From positions 62,001 to 126,000 of the forward strand of contig NZ_JBNXUO010000011.1 of assembly GCF_050563535.1 (NCBI RefSeq): DNA of 64,000 nt. The letters are read 5' to 3'. A program made the position numbers and the translations under genes. The notes beneath the pieces were generated by a model. The model was not told the DNA's origin. It ran no database searches and worked only from the letters and a program-made list of their open reading frames with translations. The stretch comes from Falsiroseomonas sp050563535. Lineage in GTDB: Bacteria > Pseudomonadota > Alphaproteobacteria > Acetobacterales > Acetobacteraceae. Below, one piece after another: positions 17,562-25,822 of the stretch (position 1 is its first letter; each line of letters starts with the position of its first letter).

Positions 17562-18166
17562 CAGGACCGCCGCACGGCGAGCAGCCGGTCCTCCGCCGCG
17601 GCGGGGTCGAGCCGCAGCGCCGCCGCCGCCACGCCGTGGGCGAAGCCGGCGCGGGCCAGCGCCGCAAGCCATTTCCGCCGCGTCTCGGGGTCCGGCTCCG
17701 CGGCGTCGGGCGCGAAGGGGCCGATGCGGCGGCGGCGGCAGAAGGCGATGGCGGCGTCCAGTTCCGCCTCCTCCCCCTCCGGCACGGCGCCGGCCGCCGT
17801 CTCGGCATCGACGCCCTTCTGCGCCAGATGGGCCAGGGTGGCGCGGCGGGACCGGCCGGTGCGCAGCAGGCGGCGCGCGCGGCTGGCGGCGAAGGCGGCA
17901 TCGTCCACCGCGCCCTGCGCCACCATGCGCCGCGCGACCTCCGCCGCCGCCCCCTTCGCCGCGGCGGCGCGGGCGGCGACGTCGGGCTGGCCCTCGGCTT
18001 CCGCCTTGCGCGCCCAGCGGTCGATCCGCCGGGCCAGGACGCGCCGCAGCCCTGCCTCGGTCGCCGCGAAGCGGGCCAGGTGCGCGACCGCGGCTTCCGC
18101 CAGGCGCGCCGCATCGGGCGGGTTGCCGGCGGGCCGCTGCTCGCGCGGCCGCCTCTCTTGTCTCAT
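17561..18166 (-). CDS. recX: RecX family regulatory protein
   Basis: 201-residue, very Ala/Arg-rich RecX. The family pattern of three helical repeats is visible: AVAHLARFAATEAGLRRVLARRIDRW, VARRMVAQGAVDDAAFAASRARRL, RSRRATLAHLAQKGVDAE. RecX inhibits RecA filament growth. It is not next to recA here, as in several alphaproteobacteria. Start MRQERRPRE at 18166 preferred over the upstream ATG at 18220, which overlaps the divergent permease gene. Divergence is weak at the amino-acid level, so confidence is moderate. Confidence 0.78.
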   Translation of the reverse strand: MRQERRPREQRPAGNPPDAARLAEAAVAHLARFAATEAGLRRVLARRIDRWARKAEAEGQPDVAARAAAAKGAAAEVARRMVAQGAVDDAAFAASRARRLLRTGRSRRATLAHLAQKGVDAETAAGAVPEGEEAELDAAIAFCRRRRIGPFAPDAAEPDPETRRKWLAALARAGFAHGVAAAALRLDPAAAEDRLLAVRRS

Positions 18167-18180
18167 GGGGGCTTTCTGCC

Positions 18181-19017
18181 ATGGTCCGCCCGGCCATGGC
18201 GACCCGTCCCCCCATCCCACCCGGCCGCGCCCTTGCGGGGACCGGCCGCGCGCCTTCCGCCTTCCGCGGCTTCCTCGCGCTCGCGGCGCGGGAGACGCGG
18301 CGCTTCCTCAAGGTCTGGGCGCAGACGCTCGGCGCGCCGGTCATCACCACGCTGCTGTTCCTGGCCGTCTTCGTCCTCGCGCTCGGCGAGACGAAGAAGG
18401 AGGTGGGGGGCATCCCCTACCTGCAGTTCCTCGGCGCGGGGCTGGTGATGATGGCGCTGGCGCAGAACGCCTTCGCCAATTCGTCCTCGTCGCTCGTCAT
18501 CATGAAGGTGCAGGGCAACATCGTGGACCTGCTGATGGCGCCGCTGCCGCCGGCGGCGCTGCTGGGGGGCATGGTCGCGGGGGGTGCGCTGCGCGGGCTT
18601 GCGGTGGCCGTGGCGGTGCTGGCGGCGATGTGGCCGCTGGTGGGCTTCCCCGTCCCTGCGCCCTTCACCGCGCTGGCCTTCGCCGTGCTGGGCTCGACGC
18701 TGATGGCGACGCTCGGCGTGCTGGCGGGGCTGTGGGCGCAGAAGTTCGACCAGCTGGCGACGGTGACGAACTTCGTCGTCACCCCGCTCGCCTTCCTGTC
18801 CGGCACCTTCTACTCGGTGGAGCGCCTGCCGGAGCCGATCCTCGCCGTCGCCCATGCCGACCCGCTGTTCTGGATGATCGACGGCTTCCGCGCCGGGCTG
18901 GCGGGCCATGCGGAAGGCAGCACGGCGCTCGGGCTCGCGGGGCTGGCGGCGGCCAACCTGCTGCTGTGGTGGGCGGCGCTGGTGGCGGTGCGGCGGGGCT
19001 GGCGGCTGCGGGCCTGA
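18181..19017 (+). CDS. ABC-2 type transporter permease
   Basis: About 278 residues, six hydrophobic helices, with the ABC-2 / NodJ-like signature near the end: TNFVVTPLAFLSGTFYSVERLP and ADPLFWMIDGFRAGL. It would pair with an ATPase encoded elsewhere; none is adjacent. The substrate is unknown (polysaccharide, lipid or drug in the family). Alternative start ATG at 18196 (MATRPP) is equally plausible. Divergent from recX with only 14 bp between starts, so the promoters must overlap the coding ends. Confidence 0.85.
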   Translation: MVRPAMATRPPIPPGRALAGTGRAPSAFRGFLALAARETRRFLKVWAQTLGAPVITTLLFLAVFVLALGETKKEVGGIPYLQFLGAGLVMMALAQNAFANSSSSLVIMKVQGNIVDLLMAPLPPAALLGGMVAGGALRGLAVAVAVLAAMWPLVGFPVPAPFTALAFAVLGSTLMATLGVLAGLWAQKFDQLATVTNFVVTPLAFLSGTFYSVERLPEPILAVAHADPLFWMIDGFRAGLAGHAEGSTALGLAGLAAANLLLWWAALVAVRRGWRLRA

Positions 19018-19049
19018 AGGCGGGGAGCGTTCACGGAATCCCCGGTTCC

Positions 19050-19075
19050 GCAACCAAACTGGCGGTGAGGGCGTT
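19050..19075 (+). promoter_or_regulatory. EcfG-like promoter candidate before PRC-barrel gene
   Basis: GCAAC (19050-19054), 17-bp spacer, CGTT (19072-19075): one base off the alphaproteobacterial general-stress consensus GGAAC-N16/17-CGTT. It ends 39 bp before the PRC-barrel start. The same GCAAC-N17-CGTT arrangement precedes the DUF883 gene (43878-43903). Confidence 0.45.
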
Positions 19076-19114
19076 CTCCGCGGGCACGGCAATACCCCCC
19101 CCCGGAGACGCCAC

Positions 19115-20281
19115 ATGCTCACCCGCAAGACCATCCTGACGATGACGACCGCCGCCGCGCTCTGCGCGGCCCCCGTCCTGGCCTTCGGCCAGGCGAACAC
19201 CGGCGGCAGCAGCCAGATGCAGGGCACGACGCAGACGACGCCGCAGCAGGGCGCGCTCGGCAGCGATGCGGGCGCGCGCGGCGCGGCGACCAGCGGCGGC
19301 GCGACCACCGGGATGGCGCCGAACACGGGCGGCACGGCTTCCACCGCGCAGGGCGCGCAGGGCCGCACCACCAACCCCGCGGGCAACGCCACCGGCCAGC
19401 CGCTGCAGACCGATGGCGGCCGCGCCGCGGCCACCGGCGCGCCGGGCGCCAGCCCGCAGGGCAATCCCGGCCCGTCGCAGGCGCAGCTCGACAACATGCG
19501 CCAGAACCCCGGCAACACCACGGGCAACGACGCGCGCGGCGGCGTGCTGGCGCAGGGCGCGCCCGGCACCGCCAACACGCGCGACGGCACGCCGGGCAAC
19601 CCGCCCTCCACCGCGACGCAGCGTGCGATCGACAGCGTGACGGGCAACCGCACCAGCCCCGACGGCACCGGCAACAACCCGCCCGGCACCGCGGTGGGCC
19701 GCGCGCTGGACCGCGCGACGGACGGCACCGCATCCACCGCGCCCGGCACCGCCAACACGCGCGACGGCACGCCGGGCAACCCGCCCTCCACCGCCACCGG
19801 CCGCGCGGCGGATGCGGTGACCGGCAACCGCACCGACCCGGATGGCACGGGCAACAACCCGCCCGGCACCGCGCTCGGCCGGGCGCTCGGCGGCGCGGCG
19901 GGTGCGACGGCGGGGGCCGCGGGCGCCGCGGCGGGCTCGGCCGCCACCGGCGCGACCACGCCGGGGATGGCGGTGGACAGCATGCGCCTGCGCGACGGCC
20001 GCCGCGCCAGCCAGGTCATCGGCTCCACCGTCTACAACGAGAACAACGAGAGCATCGGCGAGGTCGACGACCTCATCGTGCCGACCGCCGGCGGCCAGCC
20101 GGTCGCGATCATCTCGGTGGGCGGCTTCCTCGGCATCGGCGCCCGCCTTGTCGCGGTGCCCTATGAGCGGCTGCAGCACAATTCCGACCGCAACCGCTGG
20201 ATGCTGCAGGGCGCGACCAAGGACAGCCTGCAGAGCCTGCCGGCCTTCAACTACGACGGCAACGGCAGCCGGCGCGGCTGA
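19115..20281 (+). CDS. repeat-containing exported PRC-barrel protein
   Basis: 388 residues. Signal peptide MLTRKTILTMTTAAALCAAPVLAFGQA, then ~250 residues of Gly/Thr/Ala/Asn-rich low-complexity sequence, then a PRC-barrel domain (~res 285-385: ASQVIGSTVYNENNESIGEVDDLIV ... GIGARLVAVPYERL). Between residues ~153 and 262 there are four units of an alternating repeat: type A TRDGTPGNPPSTAT.RA and type B PDGTGNNPPGTA.GRA. The next gene, a lipoprotein, is built from the same repeat. PRC-barrel proteins of this exported type are often stress-induced. A GGAG ribosome-binding site at 19104-19107 follows a run of nine C (19095-19103). The repeat's role is unknown. Confidence 0.85.
   Translation: MLTRKTILTMTTAAALCAAPVLAFGQANTGGSSQMQGTTQTTPQQGALGSDAGARGAATSGGATTGMAPNTGGTASTAQGAQGRTTNPAGNATGQPLQTDGGRAAATGAPGASPQGNPGPSQAQLDNMRQNPGNTTGNDARGGVLAQGAPGTANTRDGTPGNPPSTATQRAIDSVTGNRTSPDGTGNNPPGTAVGRALDRATDGTASTAPGTANTRDGTPGNPPSTATGRAADAVTGNRTDPDGTGNNPPGTALGRALGGAAGATAGAAGAAAGSAATGATTPGMAVDSMRLRDGRRASQVIGSTVYNENNESIGEVDDLIVPTAGGQPVAIISVGGFLGIGARLVAVPYERLQHNSDRNRWMLQGATKDSLQSLPAFNYDGNGSRRG
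19558..19794 (+). repeat. 57-bp exact direct repeat inside PRC-barrel gene
   Basis: Bases 19558-19614 and 19738-19794 are identical, 180 bp apart (60 codons, in frame). They encode the type-A repeat unit. The identity at synonymous positions indicates recent duplication or gene conversion of one A+B pair. Confidence 0.85.
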
Positions 20282-20319
20282 CCGGCGCGGCCGCCGCGCG
20301 CGGCCGGGCATGGCCTCAT

Positions 20320-20360
20320 GGAGGGAGGGACGGGGCGAAGGGCGCCCCGCCCCTCCCTCC
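20320..20360. terminator. strong hairpin between PRC-barrel and lipoprotein genes
   Basis: Arms 20320-20336 and 20344-20360 pair over 16 of 17 positions (one A/C mismatch) around a 7-nt loop. It follows the PRC-barrel stop by ~40 bp and ends 19 bp before the lipoprotein ATG, so it may limit read-through or mask the lipoprotein ribosome-binding site. No T-tract. Confidence 0.45.
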
Positions 20361-20379
20361 CCGACACGGAGAGACGAAG

Positions 20380-20745
20380 ATGCGCATGAAGCTCCTCCTG
20401 GCGCTTGCCGCCGGGCTGCCGCTGGTCGCCTGCGGCAACATGGCGACCGGGCGCGACGGCACCGCCGGCAACCCGCCTTCCACCGCCACGCAGCGCGCCT
20501 ATGACCGCGCAACGGGCAGCCCCCCCACCAGCGCCGACGGCACGGGCAACAACCCGCGCGGCACGGCGGCCGAACGCGCGCTGGATCGGGCGGCGGGCAC
20601 CAACACCTCGGGCGCCTACCCGTCGCAGCGCGACGGCACGGCAGCGAACCCGCCCGGCACGGCCGTCGAACGCGCCTTCGACCGCGCGACGGGGTCGAAC
20701 ACCTCGGGTGCCAATCCGTCCGGCAGCGGCGGGCGCAGCCGGTAG
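20380..20745 (+). CDS. lipoprotein made of DGT/NPPGTA repeats
   Basis: 121-residue predicted lipoprotein: MRMKLLLALAAGLPLVACGN with lipobox LVAC (Cys ~18). The mature protein is almost entirely three units of the repeat also found in the upstream PRC-barrel protein: RDGTAGNPPSTATQRAYDRATG, ADGTGNNPRGTAAERALDRAAG and RDGTAANPPGTAVERAFDRATG. Each ends in an amphipathic RA.DRATG helix-like segment. No known domain. The shared repeat and adjacency suggest both proteins bind the same partner or each other across the periplasm, which is inference. It lies 98 bp after the PRC-barrel gene. Confidence 0.75.
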   Translation: MRMKLLLALAAGLPLVACGNMATGRDGTAGNPPSTATQRAYDRATGSPPTSADGTGNNPRGTAAERALDRAAGTNTSGAYPSQRDGTAANPPGTAVERAFDRATGSNTSGANPSGSGGRSR

Positions 20746-20793
20746 CCGCGGCCGCGTGCGGCCGGGCGGGCTCCGTCCGGCATCACGACATGG

Positions 20794-20837
20794 CGGGGCG
20801 GAGGGGCGTGCATGCCTCTCCGCCCCGTCTCGTTTTG
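20794..20837 (+). terminator. intrinsic terminator after repeat lipoprotein gene
   Basis: 14-bp stem (20794-20807 / 20814-20827, one G-U pair) with a GTGCAT loop, followed by TCTCGTTTTG. It is the most terminator-like structure in the window and separates the repeat genes from argDF. Confidence 0.65.
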
Positions 20838-20863
20838 ACCGCGCCCGCGTCTTCGGGCATTTT
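20835..20863 (+). promoter_or_regulatory. sigma70-like promoter candidate for argDF
   Basis: TTGACC (20835-20840), 17-bp spacer, CATTTT (20858-20863). The spacing is ideal, the -10 is weak. It begins inside the T-tract of the preceding terminator and lies 69 bp before the argD start. Confidence 0.4.
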
Positions 20864-20932
20864 CGGCGGCTTCCGCGCCTTCCCGGGCATGGGGCCCGGG
20901 GCCGCGCGGAACCGGAGGAAGCGAGGAACATC

Positions 20933-22135
20933 GTGATCCCCGCCCTGATGCCGACCTACAACCGCGCCGACCTCGCCTTCGAGCGGGGAGAGGGCGCCTG
21001 GCTGTGGACGTCGGACGGGCGACGATTCCTCGATTTCGGCGCGGGAATCGCCACCTCCTCCCTCGGCCACGGCCACCCGCATCTGGTGCGCGCCATCGCC
21101 GAACAGGCGGCGCGCGTCATGCACGTGTCGAACCTGTACCGCGTGCCGCAGGCCGAGGAACTGGCCGCGCGCCACGTCGCCGCGTCCTTCGCCGACAGCG
21201 TGTTCTTCTGCAACTCGGGCGCCGAGGCGAACGAGGGCATGGTGAAGGCCGTCCGCAAATACCATGCGGAGAACGGCCATCCCGAACGCTTCCGCATGAT
21301 CTGCTTCGAGGGCGCCTTCCACGGCCGCACGCTGGCGATGCTGAGCGCGACGGGGAACGCCAAATACCTCGCCGGCTTCGGCCCGCCGGTGGATGGCTTC
21401 GACCACGTGCCCTTCGGCAACATGAACGCGGTGCGCGACGCGATCGGGCCCGGCACCGCGGGCATCATGATCGAGCCGGTCCAGGGCGAGGGCGGCGTGC
21501 GCCCCGCGGACCTGCGCTTCCTGCGCGAACTGCGCGCGGTCTGCGACGAGTTCGGCCTGCTGCTCGCCCTCGACGAGGTGCAGACCGGCATGGGGCGGTC
21601 CGGCCGGCTCTGGGCGCACCAGTGGGCGGGGATCGAGCCGGACGTGATGTCCTCCGCCAAGGGCATCGGCGGCGGCTTCCCGCTCGGCGCGATCCTCGCG
21701 AGGGAGAAGGTGGCGAAGCACCTGAAGCCCGGCACGCACGGCACGACCTATGGCGGCAACCCGCTGGCCTGCGCGGCGGGGAATGCCGTGATGGACGTGG
21801 TGATGGCGCCCGGCTTCCTCGACGGCGTCGACCGCGTGGCGCGCGCGCTGTGGCGCGGGCTGCTGGAACTCGCGGCGCGGCATCCCTCCGTGGTCGAGGG
21901 CGTGCAGGGCGCGGGGCTGCTGCTCGGCCTCCGGCTGCGGCCGGAGGTGGTGAACGGCGACATGCAGGCCGCCGCCGCGGCGGAAGGCCTGCTGACGGTG
22001 GCGGCGGGGATGAACGTGCTGCGCCTCGCGCCGCCGCTCGTCATCGGGCAGGCGGAGGTGGAGGCGGCGCTCGACCTGCTCGACCGCACCTGCCGCCGCG
22101 TGACGCCGAGCGCGGCGCGGGCCGCCGCGAAGTGA
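20933..22135 (+). CDS. argD: acetylornithine/succinyldiaminopimelate aminotransferase
   Basis: 400-residue class III PLP aminotransferase of arginine (and possibly lysine) synthesis: N-acetylglutamate semialdehyde to N-acetylornithine. Motifs: FCNSGAEANEGMVKAVRKY, FEGAFHGRTLAMLSATG, LALDEVQTGMGRSGRLWAHQ and the PLP lysine in SSAKGIGGGFPLGA. The GTG at 20933 has GAGGA five bases upstream; an ATG at 20948 (MPTYNRAD) is the other option. Overlaps argF as GTGA, forming an argDF operon, an arrangement common in alphaproteobacteria. Confidence 0.94.
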   Translation: MIPALMPTYNRADLAFERGEGAWLWTSDGRRFLDFGAGIATSSLGHGHPHLVRAIAEQAARVMHVSNLYRVPQAEELAARHVAASFADSVFFCNSGAEANEGMVKAVRKYHAENGHPERFRMICFEGAFHGRTLAMLSATGNAKYLAGFGPPVDGFDHVPFGNMNAVRDAIGPGTAGIMIEPVQGEGGVRPADLRFLRELRAVCDEFGLLLALDEVQTGMGRSGRLWAHQWAGIEPDVMSSAKGIGGGFPLGAILAREKVAKHLKPGTHGTTYGGNPLACAAGNAVMDVVMAPGFLDGVDRVARALWRGLLELAARHPSVVEGVQGAGLLLGLRLRPEVVNGDMQAAAAAEGLLTVAAGMNVLRLAPPLVIGQAEVEAALDLLDRTCRRVTPSAARAAAK

Positions 22136-23085
22136 GCGCGGCGCTGAAGGTGGAAGGCGGGGCGGCGCGGGCGGCGCCCCGCCACTTCCTCGAGATCATG
22201 GACCATGACGCGGCGACGCTGCGCCGGATGCTCGACCTCGCCGTGCAGGCCAAGCGCGGGGCGGTGGCGGGCAAGCCGCTGGCCGGGCGGACAGTCGCGC
22301 TGATCTTCGAGAAGCCGTCCACCCGCACCCGCGTCTCCTTCGAGGTCGGCATCCGCCAGCTCGGCGGCGACGTGGTGGTGCTGTCCTCGCGCGACATGCA
22401 GCTCGGCCGGGGGGAGACGCCGGCGGACACGGCGCGCGTGCTGTCGCGCTACGTGGACGCCATCATGCTGCGGACCGACAACGTGGCGAAGATCCGCGAG
22501 CTTGCGGAACACGCGACGGTGCCGGTCATCAACGGCCTGACCGACGTGTCGCATCCCTGCCAGATCATGGCCGACGTGCTGACCTTCGAGGAGCATCGCG
22601 GCGCCATCGCCGGCCAGGTCGTCGCCTGGACGGGGGATGGCAACAACGTCGCGCAGAGCTTCATCCAGGCCGCCGCGCGCTTCGGCTTCACGCTGCGGAT
22701 CGCGACGCCGCCCGAACTCGCCCCCCCCGCGCAGCTGATCGACTGGGCGCGGCGCGAGGGCGCGCGGATCGAGCTGACCTCGGACCCCCACGCCGCCGTG
22801 GCCGGCGCGCGATGCGTCGTGACCGACACCTGGGTGAGCATGTCGGACGAGAAGGACGAGGCGAAGATCAGCCGCCACAACCTGCTCGCCCCCTACCAGC
22901 TGAACGCCGCCCTGCTGCGGGGCGCGGCGCCCGACGCCATCGTCATGCACTGCCTGCCCGCCCATCGCGGCGAGGAGATCACCGACGAGGTGATGGACGG
23001 TCCCCAGAGCGTGGTCTTCGACGAGGCCGAGAACCGCCTGCACGCCCAGAAGGGCGTGCTGCTCTGGGCGCTCGGCGCGGCGTAA
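22132..23085 (+). CDS. argF: ornithine carbamoyltransferase
   Basis: 317 residues. Converts ornithine and carbamoyl phosphate to citrulline. Carbamoyl-phosphate site EKPSTRTRVSFEVG, ornithine/active-site motifs HPCQIMAD and HCLPAHRGEE are intact. Starts with GTG in the argD stop. Length normal. Confidence 0.97.
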   Translation: MSAALKVEGGAARAAPRHFLEIMDHDAATLRRMLDLAVQAKRGAVAGKPLAGRTVALIFEKPSTRTRVSFEVGIRQLGGDVVVLSSRDMQLGRGETPADTARVLSRYVDAIMLRTDNVAKIRELAEHATVPVINGLTDVSHPCQIMADVLTFEEHRGAIAGQVVAWTGDGNNVAQSFIQAAARFGFTLRIATPPELAPPAQLIDWARREGARIELTSDPHAAVAGARCVVTDTWVSMSDEKDEAKISRHNLLAPYQLNAALLRGAAPDAIVMHCLPAHRGEEITDEVMDGPQSVVFDEAENRLHAQKGVLLWALGAA

Positions 23086-23142
23086 CGGATCGTCACCGGC
23101 CGCACCCTTGGCCGATCGGGCCGGCGGGGCCAACTTGGCGGC

Positions 23143-24558
23143 ATGACCGCCATCACCCGCCGCGCCGCCCTCCAGGCGGCCGCCTGCGCCGCCGCCGCCG
23201 GCACCCTGCCGGCAGAGGCCCTCGCCCAGGCCGCCCCCGCCACCCCCGCCCCGGCGGACCGCCCGCTGTTCGGCGCCACGTTGCGCACCCTGCCCAACGG
23301 GCTGCGCGTCGCGCATGTCGAGCAACGGCGCGCGCCCGTGGTCGCGCAATACGCCTATGTCTCGGCCGGGGGGGGAGAGGACCCGCCCGGCCTGTCGGGC
23401 ATCGCCCACTTCCTCGAACACATGCTGTTCAAGGGCAGCCCGCGCGTCGCCTCGGGCGAATTCTCCCGCCGCGTGGCCCGGGAAGGCGGGAACGACAACG
23501 CCTTCACCTCCCGCGACGTCACCGGCTACTTCCAGCATGTCGAGGCGAGCCGCCTCGGCCTCGTCGCCATGATGGAGGCCGACCGCTTCGCCGCCGCGCG
23601 GATCCCCGCCGCCGAGACCGAGAGCGAGCGGCTGGTGATCCTGGAGGAACGCGCCCAGCGCACCGGCTCCTCCCCCCGCGCGCTGTTCTACGAGGCCTTC
23701 GACGCCGCGATGTGGGGCCGGCAGCACTGGCGCGGCCGCCCCATCATCGGATGGGAGGAGGAGATCCGCGCCATCCAGCACGAGGACCTGCTGGCCTTCT
23801 TCCGCGCCCGCTACGCGCCGGGCAACGCCGTGCTGGTGGTGGCCGGCGCGGTGGGGGCGGAGGAGTTCTGGCCGGCGATCGAGGCCGAATGGGGCGCGCT
23901 GCCCCCCGGCCCCGCCGTGCCGCGCGACCGCGCCCCCCCGCCCGCCGCGCCGCCCACGCCGCGCTACACCCGCAACGACCCGCGCCTGCGGGGCGAGGCG
24001 AACTTCATCCGCGCCTGGCAGGCCCCCTCCATGACGGCGGGGGAGAGCCGGCATTCCGAACCGCTGGAGGTGCTGCGCCACATCCTCGGCGGTGGCGCGG
24101 GGTCGCGCCTGCACCGGGCGCTGGTGGAAGGCGGGCTCGCCCTCGCGGCCGGCTGTTCCTATGACGGCGACGTGGCGGGAGCGGGCGAGTTCGAACTGTC
24201 CGCGACGCCCCGCCGCGACGTTCCGCCGGACCGGCTGGAGGAGGCCGCGATCGCCGTGATGAAGCGCCTGCTGGACGAAGGCGGGCCGACCGAGGCGGAG
24301 GTGGCGCGCAGCATACGGCAGATGACCGCGGGCGCGCTGCTCGCGCTCGACGGCCTCGGCGCCGCGCCGCGGATGATCGGCAACGCGCTGGCCATCGGCC
24401 TGCCGATCGAGACGGTGGAGTTCTGGCCGCGGCGCCTGCGCGCCGTCACCCGCACGCAGGTGGCGGAGGCGGCGGCAGCGGTGCTCGGCCGCGCGCCCAG
24501 CGGGTCGGGATGGCTGCTGCCCGAAGGTGTCGACGCCCCGGCGGAGGTGCGGCTGTGA
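23143..24558 (+). CDS. M16 zinc peptidase, active-type subunit
   Basis: 471 residues. N-terminus MTAITRRAALQAAACAAAAG with a twin-Arg and hydrophobic stretch suggests export, possibly by Tat. The inverted zinc motif HFLEHMLFKGS (HxxEH) and the downstream glutamate in ESERLVILEE are intact, so this is the catalytic half. In alphaproteobacteria a tandem active/inactive M16 pair usually lies near ileS-lspA; here it follows argF by 57 bp. Substrate unknown (peptide or misfolded envelope protein in the family). Overlaps the next gene as GTGA. Confidence 0.92.
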   Translation: MTAITRRAALQAAACAAAAGTLPAEALAQAAPATPAPADRPLFGATLRTLPNGLRVAHVEQRRAPVVAQYAYVSAGGGEDPPGLSGIAHFLEHMLFKGSPRVASGEFSRRVAREGGNDNAFTSRDVTGYFQHVEASRLGLVAMMEADRFAAARIPAAETESERLVILEERAQRTGSSPRALFYEAFDAAMWGRQHWRGRPIIGWEEEIRAIQHEDLLAFFRARYAPGNAVLVVAGAVGAEEFWPAIEAEWGALPPGPAVPRDRAPPPAAPPTPRYTRNDPRLRGEANFIRAWQAPSMTAGESRHSEPLEVLRHILGGGAGSRLHRALVEGGLALAAGCSYDGDVAGAGEFELSATPRRDVPPDRLEEAAIAVMKRLLDEGGPTEAEVARSIRQMTAGALLALDGLGAAPRMIGNALAIGLPIETVEFWPRRLRAVTRTQVAEAAAAVLGRAPSGSGWLLPEGVDAPAEVRL

Positions 24559-25802
24559 CCTTCCGTCTCGACATCCAGCAGGTCACCGCCGGCGCCCGCA
24601 CGGCGTGGCTCATCGAGGACCACTCCGTCCCGGTCGTCTCACTCGCCTGGGCCTGGCGCGGCGGCGCGGCGCTGGATGCGCCGGAACATGCCGGCGCGCT
24701 CGCCATGGGCGCGGCGCTGCTGACCGAGGGCGCGGGCGGGCTCGACAACGTCGCCTTCGCCGACGCGCTGCGCGACGAGGGCATCGGGCTCGGCTTCGAC
24801 GCCCAGCGCGACGGGTTCGAGGGCAGCTTCCGCGCGCTGCGCCCCGTGCTGCCGGAGGCGGTGCGGCTGGCGAACCTGGCGATGCGCGCCCCCCGGCTCG
24901 ACCCCGCGGCGCTGACGCGGGTGCGCGCCCGCGCGGTGGCCGGCGCGCGCGCCGCGCTGGAGACGCCGCGCGGCCAGGTCGGGCGCGCCTTCTGGGCGGC
25001 CGCCTATCCGGACCACCCCGCCGGCCGCCCCACCGGCGGCACGGTGGAGACGCTGACCTCCCTGCCGGAAGCGGCGATCCGGGACGGCCTGGCGCGGCAG
25101 ATCCGCGGCGGCGGCCTGATCCTCGCCGCGGCCGGCGCCATCACGCCCGCCGAACTCGCCGGCATGGTCCCGGCGCTGTTCGAGGGCCTGCCGGAAGGCG
25201 AGCCGCCGGCGCCGCCGCCCCTGCCGGAGTTCCGCAGCTTCGCCCGCCTGGTCGTGCAGGTGCCGGCGCCGCAATCGGCGATCCTGTTCGGCCAGCCCGG
25301 CCTGCCGGTTTCCGACCCGGACTGGGAAGCCTTCCAGGTGGTGCTGCGCGTGCTGGCCGGCGGCGGCTTCTCCTCCCGCCTGATGGAAGCGGTGCGGGTG
25401 CGGCGGGGGCTTGCCTACGGCATCGGCGCGGGGCTCGATTCGATGTTCGGCCAGGGCGTCGTCGTCGGCTCCTCCGCCACCGACAACGCGAAGGTGGGCG
25501 AGGCGCTGGCGGTGGTGCGGGAGGAATGGGCGCGCATGGCGGCGGAAGGGCCGACCGCGGCGGAACTGGATGACGCGGTGGCCTTCCTGACCGGCAACCT
25601 GCCGCTGCAGTTCACCGACAGCCGCCGCATCGCCGGCACGCTGCTGGCGCTGCGCCGCAACGACCGCCCGATCGGCTGGCTGAACGACCGCGCCGACCGG
25701 CTGCGCGCCCTGACGCCGGCCGCGACGGCTGCGGTGGCCCGCCGACTGCTGCAGCCCGACCGGCTGTCCATCGCCGTCGCGGGGCAGCCGGAAGGGGTGT
25801 AG
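24555..25802 (+). CDS. M16 peptidase-like, non-catalytic subunit
   Basis: 415 residues with the M16 fold but no HxxEH: at the equivalent place stands DAPEHAGALAMGAALLTEG. The C-terminal R/Y pair that binds substrate in the partner (VRVRRGLAYGIGAGLD) is present. Such halves form a clam-shell heterodimer with the catalytic subunit encoded just upstream, from which it is translated by a GTGA overlap. Confidence 0.9.
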   Translation: MTFRLDIQQVTAGARTAWLIEDHSVPVVSLAWAWRGGAALDAPEHAGALAMGAALLTEGAGGLDNVAFADALRDEGIGLGFDAQRDGFEGSFRALRPVLPEAVRLANLAMRAPRLDPAALTRVRARAVAGARAALETPRGQVGRAFWAAAYPDHPAGRPTGGTVETLTSLPEAAIRDGLARQIRGGGLILAAAGAITPAELAGMVPALFEGLPEGEPPAPPPLPEFRSFARLVVQVPAPQSAILFGQPGLPVSDPDWEAFQVVLRVLAGGGFSSRLMEAVRVRRGLAYGIGAGLDSMFGQGVVVGSSATDNAKVGEALAVVREEWARMAAEGPTAAELDDAVAFLTGNLPLQFTDSRRIAGTLLALRRNDRPIGWLNDRADRLRALTPAATAAVARRLLQPDRLSIAVAGQPEGV

Positions 25803-25822
25803 CGCCCAGGGCGGTGCGGGGA

